From CAWHHZ01 sp963829355 (GTDB taxonomy: Bacteria > Acidobacteriota > Thermoanaerobaculia > Gp7-AA8 > JAHWKK01): a stretch of DNA of 64,000 nucleotides. Below, in pieces: positions 44,094 through 51,461 of the stretch (position 1 is the stretch's first letter; each line of letters starts with the position of its first letter). The stretch is taken from NCBI GenBank assembly GCA_963829355.1, contig CAWHHZ010000014.1:62001-126000 (forward strand), in the 5' to 3' direction. The translations under genes were made by a program, and so were the position numbers. A model generated the notes under the pieces. The model worked only from the letters and a program-made list of their open reading frames with translations. It made no database searches and was not told where the DNA came from.

Positions 44094-44099
44094 ATTATA
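44094..44099 (-). promoter_or_regulatory. Probable -10 element for the lpdA run
   Basis: A perfect TATAAT on the minus strand, 28-33 nt ahead of the TTG start. No good -35 hexamer is seen at 16-18 nt, so this is a partial promoter match. Confidence 0.4.
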
Positions 44100-44327
44100 A
44101 ACGGGCGACCGACTGCCTGGTGCCGTCGAGTCGAGACTGGATGCTGCGCGGTAGGTACCAGGACACGATCGCCTGTGGGGCAATCAACTCATCCGAGGGA
44201 TGAGCACGCACGCTGCGTGCCGAGCCCAATTCAATCACAAATCGTGCGCGCGTGGGGAGTCCAGGGCGTTGAGGTGCTCGACATGAGGTCGGGAGGGCGA
44301 GGCTCCCGGTGACAGGGAAGCGCTCGA

Positions 44328-44549
44328 CTACTTCTCGGCTGCACAGGAGCCTTTCCCTACGACCCGGTACGTCGCGTAAAGATGAACAGAGGGAAGTGCG
44401 ATTCCGGCGACGACGTACATCGCCAGTGAGTCGAATGCATACCCGAGAACCACGAGGAGCGCGTGTGTGCTGAGCGTCACAACCGCCCTGAGGGGCGTGC
44501 CGGCAGCGTTCAAAAGCCATTGTCGGGGATCTTCAAAAATGTCCTTCAT
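44328..44549 (-). CDS. Small membrane protein, 73 residues
   Basis: Starts MKDIFEDPRQWLLNAAG at ATG 44549, about 8 nt after GGAGAAA. Residues 20-60 form two hydrophobic spans (AVVTLSTHALLVVLGYAF, LAMYVVAGIALPSVHLYATY). The polar tail ends SCAAEK. No family recognised. It lies 13 nt downstream of the next small gene and may form an operon with it. Confidence 0.55.
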   Translation of the reverse strand: MKDIFEDPRQWLLNAAGTPLRAVVTLSTHALLVVLGYAFDSLAMYVVAGIALPSVHLYATYRVVGKGSCAAEK

Positions 44550-44562
44550 TCATTTCTCCGGA

Positions 44563-44754
44563 TCAGCACGCTTGGGCGAGGAGTACCGCAACGATTGCGG
44601 CGATGGACACCACACCGAGGATCCAGTCCGTGCGGCGGGCGAGCTTCTCAGCTTCCTTCCGACGGGTTCGGGACGACCTGCCACCAGATCGACCCGCCAC
44701 GGCGCAGGGAGTACCCGGGCCATGATCGCATCCGCAGATTGCGCAAAAGGCCAT
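44563..44754 (-). CDS. Small protein with N-terminal cysteine cluster and C-terminal membrane span
   Basis: 63 residues from ATG 44754. The N-terminus MAFCAICGCDHGPGTPC has C-x2-C-x-C-x6-C plus a His, a likely zinc or metal site. A basic stretch (RRKEAEKLARRTD) is followed by one hydrophobic span (ILGVVSIAAIVAVLL) ending at Cys, so it may be a tail-anchored protein. No Shine-Dalgarno match is clear and no family is recognised. Confidence 0.5.
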   Translation of the reverse strand: MAFCAICGCDHGPGTPCAVAGRSGGRSSRTRRKEAEKLARRTDWILGVVSIAAIVAVLLAQAC

Positions 44755-44829
44755 GAGCCGATTGTACCCGAATTGCACCAACAATGTAAGTGCAGTCTGG
44801 AGGGAAGATCCGCGCCTGTCAGGAATTGA

Positions 44830-45017
44830 TCTGCTGCCGAAAGGCAGGCGACTCGCTGTCGAGGAGATCGCCCCACGGACTACTTCCGCACCGCGACGGC
44901 TGACGGAGGATCCTCTCGAGGGACCCCGGTCATGACACGAACGCTTTCACCCTGCTCGAGCAGGGCTCGCGCGACGAATCCTCCCGTCTGACCGGTGCCG
45001 CCAGTGATCAGGATCAT
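44830..45017 (-). pseudogene. Remnant of an NmrA-like NAD(P)-binding protein
   Basis: ATG 45017 after GGAGAGG opens MILITGGTGQTGGFVARALLEQGESVRVMTG, a clean dinucleotide-binding N-terminus (GGTGQTGG). It stops after 45 residues at 44880, whereas the family has about 290. Beyond it, EVVRG and GDLLDSES-like words, expected at the next conserved position, can be read in other frames down to about 44830. This is a truncated, decaying gene. Confidence 0.7.
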
Positions 45018-45099
45018 CAAGCCTCTCCGATCAGGAGATTCTACCCGTCGGCTCCAAGAAGCCCTTCCGAGTGAGCCCTTGAGGACCACAATCACATGA

Positions 45100-45360
45100 C
45101 TACGGGACGGTGTGGCTACGCTTTTCGAGCTCGTCAACGACCCCGTCCAGATCAGGGTAACCTGCCCCGAATCCTCGGGTGAGCCAGTTCCCTCCCCGGG
45201 TCGCGATGTTCTCTCCGTCCGCAAAAATGTCGAATTGGCCCTTGGTGCCGGGGGTCGTGACGGGATCTATATCCAATCTGCGTTTAATGAGGGCCACGAG
45301 ACTCGCGACCTTGGACTGGTTGTTCTGTCAGGTCGGGCAGTAGACGATTTCTACGTTCAT
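45100..45360 (-). CDS. Candidate selenoprotein of the SelW/Rdx family, in-frame UGA in a CxxU motif
   Basis: Read with UGA as selenocysteine this is an 86-residue protein: MNVEIVYCPTU, then QNNQSKVASLVALIKRRLDIDP, TPGTKGQFDIFADGENIATR, and GYPDLDGVVDELEKR. The thioredoxin-like Rdx fold is clear: CxxU after the first strand, G(T)xGxFDIFADGE in the middle and a GYPDxxxVVxxL helix at the end. The UGA (45328-45330) sits exactly where Sec or Cys belongs. ATG 45360 overlaps the upstream stop as ATGA. A hairpin follows the UGA at SECIS distance. Rdx proteins are small thiol/selenol redox proteins. The alternative is a TGC-to-TGA mutation in a dead gene; selABCD are not in the window. Confidence 0.75.
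45292..45310 (-). promoter_or_regulatory. SECIS-like stem-loop downstream of the UGA codon
   Basis: In the transcript GGUCGCG, loop AGUCU, CGUGGCC gives a 7-bp stem (five Watson-Crick and two G-U pairs) with a 5-nt loop. The loop begins 24-25 nt after the UGA and has G as its second base, matching what is described for bacterial SECIS elements (apical loop 16-37 nt downstream, G among the first two loop bases). Confidence 0.6.
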
Positions 45361-45542
45361 GCGTTCCGGTTCCGCTTTGCGCACGCTTCGAGCGGCTGCC
45401 CTCGCCGCATCGTCAGCAGTGCAGCAGAGGCGAGGACGGGGAGCAGGATGATCGTGAAAAACTCAGGAGCACCCGCGAGTGCCGCTCCAAGGATCGCCGC
45501 CGCCCAGATCAGGCTGTTCGAAAGAATCGTCGATTTCCTCAT
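45357..45542 (-). CDS. Small membrane protein, 61 residues, coupled to the Rdx gene
   Basis: ATG 45542 opens MRKSTILSNSLIWAAAILGAALAGAPEFFTIILLPVLASAALLTMRR, two membrane spans, ending with a basic tail (AKRNRNA). The stop overlaps the ATG of the selenoprotein candidate (ATGA, 45357-45360), so the two are translationally coupled. No family recognised; a membrane partner for the small redox protein is possible. Confidence 0.6.
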   Translation of the reverse strand: MRKSTILSNSLIWAAAILGAALAGAPEFFTIILLPVLASAALLTMRRGQPLEACAKRNRNA

Positions 45543-45708
45543 GACCTGATGATACGAGACCGAAGAAGAAAGGTTGCAGGAATGGCGCGCCAGGAAGCGA
45601 TTTTGACGGGAGTGCGTCTTGCGGCCGCGGAGCACGAGCCCCCACGAGCCGATGCCGACCTATTCCGTGAACGGGACGGGAACGAGATCCGAGAGTGAAC
45701 GAGACGAG

Positions 45709-45776
45709 ATGGGGCCAGGTCTCTCGATTTCGGGACGACACGATTTCGACATGGGGACAGGTCTTTCGATTTCGGC
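45709..45776. repeat. Two direct family B (REP-like) copies upstream of the RAYT gene
   Basis: ATGGGGCCAGGTCTCTCGAT (45709-) and ATGGGGACAGGTCTTTCGAT (45751-), each followed by TTCGG. They share the GGGGACAGGTCTTT core seen at 14.6, 47.2 and 47.8 kb. The rest of the 45543-45971 gap shows no gene. Confidence 0.75.
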
Positions 45777-45971
45777 ACAACCACCGCCAAACAAACACCC
45801 GGCCCCGCTTTCGATTGCTTCCGCTGAGCGCGATTGGCTCCTGAATCGATATCTACTCCTCGTAGACATTCGGCGTCGGATTTTCCATTCCGAGGAGGTT
45901 TGCGGCCAGCTTTCAACCAGTTTCGTCTACTCGCTTGACTGCGGCCCATATCCGAGGGAGCCTCGGTCATC

Positions 45972-46991
45972 ATGGCGAGACAACTGAGATTGCAGCTCGA
46001 GGGTGGCATCTATCACGTAATGAACCGCGGGAACAACGGTGAGTTGATCTTTCGTGACGATGACGACCGAAGGAGGTTCATGGCGCTCCTCATCGGCGAG
46101 ATCGAGCGGTGCGGCTGGAAGCTTCATGACTATGCACTGATGGGCAATCACTTCCATCTGCTCATCGAAACCCCGGAGGCGAATCTCTCGAGTGGTATGC
46201 ACAAGCTCGAAGGTCCCTATGCGCAGCGTTTCAACCGGCGGCACGGGAGGACCGGGCATCTCTTCGGCAGTCGATTCAAGGCCTGTCTTGTCGAAGGGGG
46301 GCGCTACCTGATGGAGGTGTCCCGCTACATCGCGCTCAACCCGGTGCGCGCCGGAATCGTCGAACATCCAGGTGACTACGGGTGGTCGAGCTATCGTGCG
46401 AAGGCGGGATACGAGGATCCTCCACCATGGCTGACGATGAGTGGTCTCTTTCACTTCGACCGCGACCTGAAAAACGCGCAGGCCGGCTATCGCCAATTCG
46501 TCGATGCGGCGATCGGCGATGTGGAGATCGAGAAGGATTTCCTGAGCCGGATCGTCGGACAGATCGTCTTCGGCAGTGACCAGTTCGTGCAGGCGATCCA
46601 GACGCTGATCGATTCCGAGGAGCGGAGTACCGAACATCCGCGATATCAGCGGGACATCGGTCGGCCGCCGTTGAGTGCAATCGAGGCGGCCGTGTGCGAG
46701 CGGCTCGAGGTCACGCCGGAACAGTTGCGAGCGCGGAAGGGTGATCTCTCACGGAGGGTGTTCGCGATGCTCGGGTACTGGGAGGGCTTCCGGACGCTGC
46801 GCGAGATTGCGCGGGAGCTCGGACTGCGGAGCTATGCGCACGTGTCGAACCTCGTCAGTCGCTGCCGTCGCGAATGCGAGAAGGATCCGATGCTGAACCG
46901 GATCGTCGAGGAGTGCCGCGCCGCCGCCCAGGCCCACGCGCCGCCGCTCCCGGAACACTACCGGTCGCGGAACCCTCTCCCGTCCTGGTAG
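45972..46991 (+). CDS. REP-associated tyrosine transposase (RAYT, Y1_Tnp) with HTH domain
   Basis: 339 residues. The HUH motif is ALMGNHFHLLIETP and the nucleophile Tyr lies in RYLMEVSRYIALNPVRAG, the RAYT hallmark. LEGGIYHVMNRGNN is the family N-terminus. Residues about 230-310 (SAIEAAVCERLEVTPEQLRARKGDLSRRVFAML) form a DnaA-C-like HTH found in one RAYT branch. RAYTs cut single-stranded DNA next to REP hairpins and are domesticated, mostly single-copy genes. Family B repeats lie within 200-900 bp on both sides, which supports a cognate pair. No IS ends are seen, so it is not a classical IS. Confidence 0.9.
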   Translation: MARQLRLQLEGGIYHVMNRGNNGELIFRDDDDRRRFMALLIGEIERCGWKLHDYALMGNHFHLLIETPEANLSSGMHKLEGPYAQRFNRRHGRTGHLFGSRFKACLVEGGRYLMEVSRYIALNPVRAGIVEHPGDYGWSSYRAKAGYEDPPPWLTMSGLFHFDRDLKNAQAGYRQFVDAAIGDVEIEKDFLSRIVGQIVFGSDQFVQAIQTLIDSEERSTEHPRYQRDIGRPPLSAIEAAVCERLEVTPEQLRARKGDLSRRVFAMLGYWEGFRTLREIARELGLRSYAHVSNLVSRCRRECEKDPMLNRIVEECRAAAQAHAPPLPEHYRSRNPLPSW

Positions 46992-47209
46992 CACTCGCTC
47001 GATTCAACGCCAGACTCACTTTAATCGCCCCGATTTCGATGGGAGCTGCGTGGCGGAGCTGCGCCCGATTCAACCTCTAATCCGAAGGAATCGGCCGGGA
47101 GCAGTTGCCGAAAACCCTCAACCATCCGCGCGAGCCCCGGTCGCAGGACGCCCGCCAGCCCATTCGCGCGCTCCGACGCACCCACAATCCGATCGCCCCC
47201 CAGAAAAAT

Positions 47210-47264
47210 GGGGACAGGTCTTTGGGTTTCGGCAGAACCGACCGCCAATCAAAGACCTGTCCCC
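47210..47264. repeat. Family B REP hairpin downstream of the RAYT gene
   Basis: GGGGACAGGTCTTTG (47210-47224) and CAAAGACCTGTCCCC (47250-47264) are exact 15-bp inverted arms around a 25-nt loop. Preceded by AAAAAT and GC-rich sequence; the remainder of the 46992-47303 gap shows nothing else. Confidence 0.85.
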
Positions 47265-47303
47265 GATGCTGGGGATCGTTCTCGAGAAGCGGAAGCGGTG
47301 CGG

Positions 47304-47744
47304 TCAGGTCGCGAGACCGCGGGACGGCTTCGCGATTTCTTCTTCTTCCATCTCCGAGGAAATGGCCGCGGTAATGATCGTGTCGGCGATGCCGTCGAGG
47401 TGAGTGCGAAGGATCTCGTTCGACTTCTCGAACTCCGGCATCAACGTCTGCTCCATGAAAGAACGTGGAGCCTTGACCATGATGCTGGTCCTCTTCTGGC
47501 CGCGGTAGCGGTACGGAGAGAGACCATACCGGCGACACAACGCCACGAACAACCGGCGGGACCATTCATTATGGAGGCTGATCCGCCACTCCTCAGCGGG
47601 TTCGTGCTGGCCGATCTCCTCCAGCCGGCGCCGGATGCGATCGCGTGCAGCGCCAGCGGCGGCACGCTCGCCAGGCGTCGCGGCACCAGCAAAGAGAGCC
47701 TCGACCTTACGGAGCTTCTCGAGGATGGATTCGTAGTCGTTCAC
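47304..47744 (-). CDS. DUF2786-like small protein inside the REP cluster
   Basis: 146 residues. The N-terminus SILEKLRKVEALFAGAATPGERAAAGAARDRI resembles the DUF2786 pattern (ILxKIRKLLALAxSxNxxEAxxAxxKAQEL). The middle has a Trp/Arg-rich segment (WSRRLFVALCRRYGLSPYRYRGQKRTS), and the C-terminus is acidic (SSEMEEEEIAKPSRG). Function unknown. It lies between two groups of family B repeats next to the RAYT gene, so it may travel with, or just be trapped in, that cluster. Confidence 0.65.
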   Translation of the reverse strand: MNDYESILEKLRKVEALFAGAATPGERAAAGAARDRIRRRLEEIGQHEPAEEWRISLHNEWSRRLFVALCRRYGLSPYRYRGQKRTSIMVKAPRSFMEQTLMPEFEKSNEILRTHLDGIADTIITAAISSEMEEEEIAKPSRGLAT

Positions 47745-47762
47745 CGCAGGAGCGCAAAGGCA

Positions 47763-47871
47763 GGAACAGGTCTGTAGATTCCTGGGAGCTACCGCTGATC
47801 AAAGACCTGTCCCCAGATGTCTATGTCGCTGGCCCCCGGAGGCCGCTGACCGCGGAACAAAGACCTGGCCC
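47763..47871. repeat. Further family B copies
   Basis: A worn left arm GGAACAGGTCTGTAG (47763-47777), then CAAAGACCTGTCCCC (47800-47814) and CAAAGACCTGGCCC (47858-47871). These fill the gap between the DUF2786-like gene and the TPR gene. Confidence 0.75.
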
Positions 47872-47940
47872 TCTGGCCTTCGAGTTCTCTGTTCGTTCGT
47901 TGAATCTTTGCTGTTTCTCAGACTGGAGCGAAGATCAGGG

Positions 47941-48318
47941 TCAGGTCACGAGCTCAATCAGTTGGGTCAGAGAGGTGCGGGCGCGCTCGCGGTGATGGTC
48001 TCCCGGGGGAGCCATGCGGATGATCCGCTTGTACTGATCGATTGCCTGGGGCACGTCGCGCGTGTGCAGGTGAAAGATCTCTCCCTTGCGGAGGCGCGCC
48101 TCGTAGTTCCGCGGCTGCACCTCGATAATCTTGTTGAGAAACACCAGAGCGATGTCGTACTTCCTCTCATCCATCGCCATCCGGTACCGCAACTGGTACA
48201 GAGACACGAGCTCTTCTTCAGAGGGACTGATCCAGGCGCCGGGAAGATGGGTGAGGAGAGAGGAGAGAAAACGCTTACGAGCCGGGGCTTCAGTCTTGCG
48301 AATCGGCAGACGAGCCAT
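47941..48318 (-). CDS. TPR-repeat protein
   Basis: 125 residues from ATG 48318, which lies 10 nt after GGGAGGG; a GTG at 48327 is too close to that site. Two to three helix pairs of TPR type can be read: LVSLYQLRYRMAMDERKYDIALVFLNKIIEVQPRNYEARLRKGEIFHL and DVPQAIDQYKRIIRMAPPG. Basic N-terminus (ARLPIRKTEAPARKRF). No signal peptide, so a cytosolic scaffold. Partner unknown. Confidence 0.7.
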   Translation of the reverse strand: MARLPIRKTEAPARKRFLSSLLTHLPGAWISPSEEELVSLYQLRYRMAMDERKYDIALVFLNKIIEVQPRNYEARLRKGEIFHLHTRDVPQAIDQYKRIIRMAPPGDHHRERARTSLTQLIELVT

Positions 48319-48449
48319 CTTGATCACACCCTCCCATCACAGTTAATTGACATTATCTTAGAGAAATGGCGAGAGAAGGGCAAGGGGAAAGTGGGGGAGC
48401 GGACGGGTTTATGCGCCCAAGAGCTCAAAACCCGCTGATGCGGATGACC

Positions 48450-48654
48450 GCGATCGTTCGACCGTCCCTCCGGCTTCGCTCGGGGCCGCTTTCAAGAAGC
48501 TCAATTACAAGCTACTGAACAATAACGACTTGTCGTCCTGAGCGCAGCGAAGGACCGGGTGCGTCCTGACTGTCTCGTACCTACCGTGGGGAGAGTGGGG
48601 CCGTACGAGATCCTTCGACCGTCCTCCGCTGCGCTCCGGCGGCTCAGGATGACA
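48450..48654. repeat. Family A repeat, copy 9, with a partial copy beside it
   Basis: The full copy runs TGTCGTCCTGAGCGCAGCG (48531) to GGCTCAGGATGACA (48654), its right arm holding GAGATCCTTCGACCGTCC. A partial copy at 48450-48490 has CGTTCGACCGTCCCTCCGG. Nothing else is seen in the gap 48319-48701. Confidence 0.75.
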
Positions 48655-48701
48655 GGTGGTTTCTTACGCTCCCAATCGACGGAACGACGCTTTGAGCGGA
48701 A

Positions 48702-49715
48702 CTACCGGTCGCGGTCGAGGACGTACTCGATGGCGTACTCGAGGGCTTCGCGGGCGGTTGAGTGCGGGAAGTGGGAGAGGTTGGCCATCGCCCGGTCGGC
48801 GTATTCGCGCGAGATGTCCATCGTGCGGTTCACGCAATCGTAGCGGCGAACGATCTCCTGAATGGCCTCGCCATCGCCGCCCTCGAGCTCCCGAGTCGTG
48901 GCGATCCGCTCGATCGTCGCACGCTCTGTCGCGGTGGTCTCGGGCATCGCGAGGATCAGGGGGAGCGTCAGCTTTCCTTCTTTGAGGTCCGCAAGTGCCG
49001 GCTTTCCGAGAGTCTCGACGTTGGAGGTGAAGTCGAGGAGATCGTCCACGAGCTGAAAGCAGATCCCGAGATTGTATCCGTAGTTCCAGAGCTCGTCGGC
49101 CTGCGTGGCCGGGAGATCGACGAAGAAGCCGGGAAGTCTGCACGACGCCGCAAACAGGGCCGCGGTTTTCCGCCCGATGACCTCGAAATACTGGTCGGTC
49201 GACAGGTCCGTGCGCCCCTTCAGCTCGAGCGCCAGAATCTCTCCCTCGGTGAGCATGATCGTCGTATCGCAGAGCAGATCGACGATCTCCAGGCGGCCTT
49301 CTCCGATCGCCATCTTCATGGCATGGGTGTACAGGTAATCCCCAACAAGGACGGTGAGGTGGTTTCCCCAGCGATAGTTGATCGATTCGCGGCCGCGGCG
49401 GATGTCGGCATCGTCGATGACATCATCATGGACGAGGCTCGCCGTGTGGATGAATTCAACGACGGCTGCGCAGCGAACGTCAGCATTCCCCTCGTACCCG
49501 AGCATTGAGGAGGTGAGCAGCAGAAGGGAAGGACGGATTCTCTTGCCGCCTCCGCTCAGGATGTGCTCGCCGACTTTGCGGATCGTGGCAATCTCGGAGC
49601 GGAAGTTGTTTCTCAGATCGAGCTCGACGAGCTCGAGCTTCGGGCTCACGAGCTCGAGAAATCTGGCACCGTCCTGTGCTGGTCGTGCTGCTGTTGAAGA
49701 GCCGCCGGGGGTCAT
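48702..49715 (-). CDS. Polyprenyl diphosphate synthase
   Basis: 337 residues from ATG 49715. Both Asp-rich motifs are present: VHDDVIDDAD (DDxxD, first) and QLVDDLLDF (second), together with GGGKRIRPSLLLL near the N-terminus. The small residues before the first motif fit a long-chain (heptaprenyl/octaprenyl) product, probably the side chain of menaquinone or ubiquinone. It heads no quinone cluster here; it is the last gene of the KdsD-LolA-YajQ run. Confidence 0.9.
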   Translation of the reverse strand: MTPGGSSTAARPAQDGARFLELVSPKLELVELDLRNNFRSEIATIRKVGEHILSGGGKRIRPSLLLLTSSMLGYEGNADVRCAAVVEFIHTASLVHDDVIDDADIRRGRESINYRWGNHLTVLVGDYLYTHAMKMAIGEGRLEIVDLLCDTTIMLTEGEILALELKGRTDLSTDQYFEVIGRKTAALFAASCRLPGFFVDLPATQADELWNYGYNLGICFQLVDDLLDFTSNVETLGKPALADLKEGKLTLPLILAMPETTATERATIERIATTRELEGGDGEAIQEIVRRYDCVNRTMDISREYADRAMANLSHFPHSTAREALEYAIEYVLDRDR

Positions 49716-49762
49716 CACGCCTGCAAGAATAAACGATAAGGAGGGAGTATCAAAACAGATAC

Positions 49763-50254
49763 TCAGCGATAGTTGGTGAACTGCAGAGGAAGACCGAAAT
49801 CGCTCTCCTTGACGAGCTGGAGCGCTTCCTGAAGGTCGTCCTTCTTCCGCCCGGAGACGCGAACCTGTTCTCCCTGGATCGAGGCCTGAACCTTCAGCTT
49901 GGCGTCCTTGATCTTCTTGACGATCTGCTTCGCCTTATCGGTCTCGATTCCCTGGACCACCTTTGCCTTCTGTCTGACCGTCGCACCGGCAGCCTGTTCG
50001 ACAGGTTTGTAGTCGAGCGCCTTGAGCGAGACCTTCCGCTTCACGAGTTTGCTCTCGAGGACGTCGATGACACTTCTCAGTTTCTGCTCGTCGTCACTGA
50101 GTAGTGTGATCTCGTCTCCGCTGAGCTCGATGCTGCTCTTGCTTCCCTTGAAGTCGAACCGGGTGCTGAGCTCGCGCTGCGCCTGCTGCACGGCGTTCGC
50201 GACTTCCTGCATGTCGGTTTCGGACACCACATCGAATGAGAAATCCTTGGCCAT
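49763..50254 (-). CDS. yajQ: YajQ-family nucleotide-binding protein
   Basis: 163 residues of the full YajQ family: FSFDVVSETDMQEVANAVQQA at the N-terminus, STRFDFKGSKSSIEL, and KLKVQASIQGEQVRVSGRKKDDLQEAL. Family members bind cyclic di-GMP or other nucleotides and act as regulators. With a GGDEF-EAL protein elsewhere in the window, a cyclic-di-GMP role is plausible but not shown. Confidence 0.92.
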   Translation of the reverse strand: MAKDFSFDVVSETDMQEVANAVQQAQRELSTRFDFKGSKSSIELSGDEITLLSDDEQKLRSVIDVLESKLVKRKVSLKALDYKPVEQAAGATVRQKAKVVQGIETDKAKQIVKKIKDAKLKVQASIQGEQVRVSGRKKDDLQEALQLVKESDFGLPLQFTNYR

Positions 50255-50271
50255 GATCTATCTCCTGATCC

Positions 50272-50958
50272 TCAGTACTCGACCGACTCGACACCCGCCG
50301 GGGGAACGAATCGAAACTGTGCCGGATCCTTGCGGGCGCTGCTGAACGACTCGAACTCGAACCGGGTGATGTTCCCTTCGAGATCGGAGTACTCGATCGC
50401 GCGAATTTTCTTTGTGGTCGGGTCGAGCGACAACTGCATCGACCTGATCTGCGAGCTGCTCTTTGGCGTGAGAGAAAGAACGTGCATGCCATTCTTCCTC
50501 GAGCCAGTGAGCTCGAACTGCCGGTGGACATCTGCTGCATCCTGGAGAAGCAGGAACGGCAACTGGTCCCGTTCTCCCGCCGTGAGCTCATGAACCGAGA
50601 CCTGCCGTTCGGCGGGGACGTACAGCCAACTGGTCTTTCCGTCGAAGACGAACACTTTCTTCTCGGGTGCCATGTACTGCCACCTCATCTGCGGCAGTGT
50701 CCCGAATGTGACCTTGCCCGACTCGACGATCTCCTGTTCGCTCCCGTGAAGACGGAACGAGTGCCTGAAGCTCGCCGACTGCCAGGCTGTGGCATCGATC
50801 GCCTGCTCGAGAAGTTCCACTTCCTGCGCTGCAGCCGGCGCGAGCGTGGCCAGAGCGAGAAAGACTGCGACAAGGAGCCTGCGCCGCAGAAAAAGTGCCC
50901 TGCTGCGAACGGGGATCAGCGGCCCAGATCCGACCGAATTCTCGTCACGTAGAACCAC
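50272..50958 (-). CDS. lolA: LolA-like outer-membrane lipoprotein carrier
   Basis: 228 residues from GTG 50958, chosen because GAGGAG lies 6 nt upstream; the frame is open to 51066. The signal peptide (LFLRRRLLVAVFLALATLAPAAAQ) is preceded by about 20 residues of leader. LolA features follow: FRLHGSEQEIVESGKVTFG, MRWQYMAPEKKVFVFDGKTSWLYVP, and LDPTTKKIRAIEYSDLEGNITRFEFESF. It carries lipoproteins across the periplasm. KdsD two genes upstream also serves the outer membrane (KDO of LPS). Confidence 0.85.
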   Translation of the reverse strand: MVLRDENSVGSGPLIPVRSRALFLRRRLLVAVFLALATLAPAAAQEVELLEQAIDATAWQSASFRHSFRLHGSEQEIVESGKVTFGTLPQMRWQYMAPEKKVFVFDGKTSWLYVPAERQVSVHELTAGERDQLPFLLLQDAADVHRQFELTGSRKNGMHVLSLTPKSSSQIRSMQLSLDPTTKKIRAIEYSDLEGNITRFEFESFSSARKDPAQFRFVPPAGVESVEY

Positions 50959-51092
50959 TATGCTCCTCGAATTCGGCCGAATCTGGACTCGCTGCTCCAC
51001 GTTCTCGCGGCCGGGCATTTCTACGGCGCAGGCTCCTAGCGCAGCCCGTATTCGTTTCATGAGCACATCCTTGATTTTGATTCCGGGATCAG

Positions 51093-51461
51093 TCAGAGGC
51101 GTTCGACGTCGATCGATACGATTGCCGAGGCGACGATGAACACTTTCTCCACTCGATCGTTTCCGGTCGGGTAGAGATAGAAACCGGGGAGGGTAGGGTT
51201 GTATTCGGGCGCGATTCCCCGAATCACTTCCCCATCGCTGAATTCGATCGAAATCAGACTCCCGCCAGCAGGGCTATTTCTCTCTCCCTCACCGGTCATA
51301 AAGAACACGGCCTTGAGTTGATCGAAATCAGCCTCGGTCGAATCCCCGCCGCCAACTCGAACCTTCAGCTGAGAACTGTCGATCTCGACGGCATTGTCGG
51401 TACGCAGTGTTTCGCCGTCCCGGAATCTGAGGATGGAAGTTTTCATAGCTTCGCCAGTCAT
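51093..51461 (-). CDS. Conserved hypothetical protein, 122 residues
   Basis: ATG 51461 overlaps the KdsD stop (TGATG), so it is coupled to it; an internal ATG at 51446 is possible. The product reads MKTSILRFRDGETLRTDNAVEID, SSQLKVRVGG, LKAVFFMTGEG, SIEFSDGEVIRGIAPEYNPTLPGFYLYPTG, an all-beta pattern with repeated FxDGExxRG units. I recall similar ORFs in Acidobacteriota but cannot name a function. Confidence 0.65.
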   Translation of the reverse strand: MTGEAMKTSILRFRDGETLRTDNAVEIDSSQLKVRVGGGDSTEADFDQLKAVFFMTGEGERNSPAGGSLISIEFSDGEVIRGIAPEYNPTLPGFYLYPTGNDRVEKVFIVASAIVSIDVERL

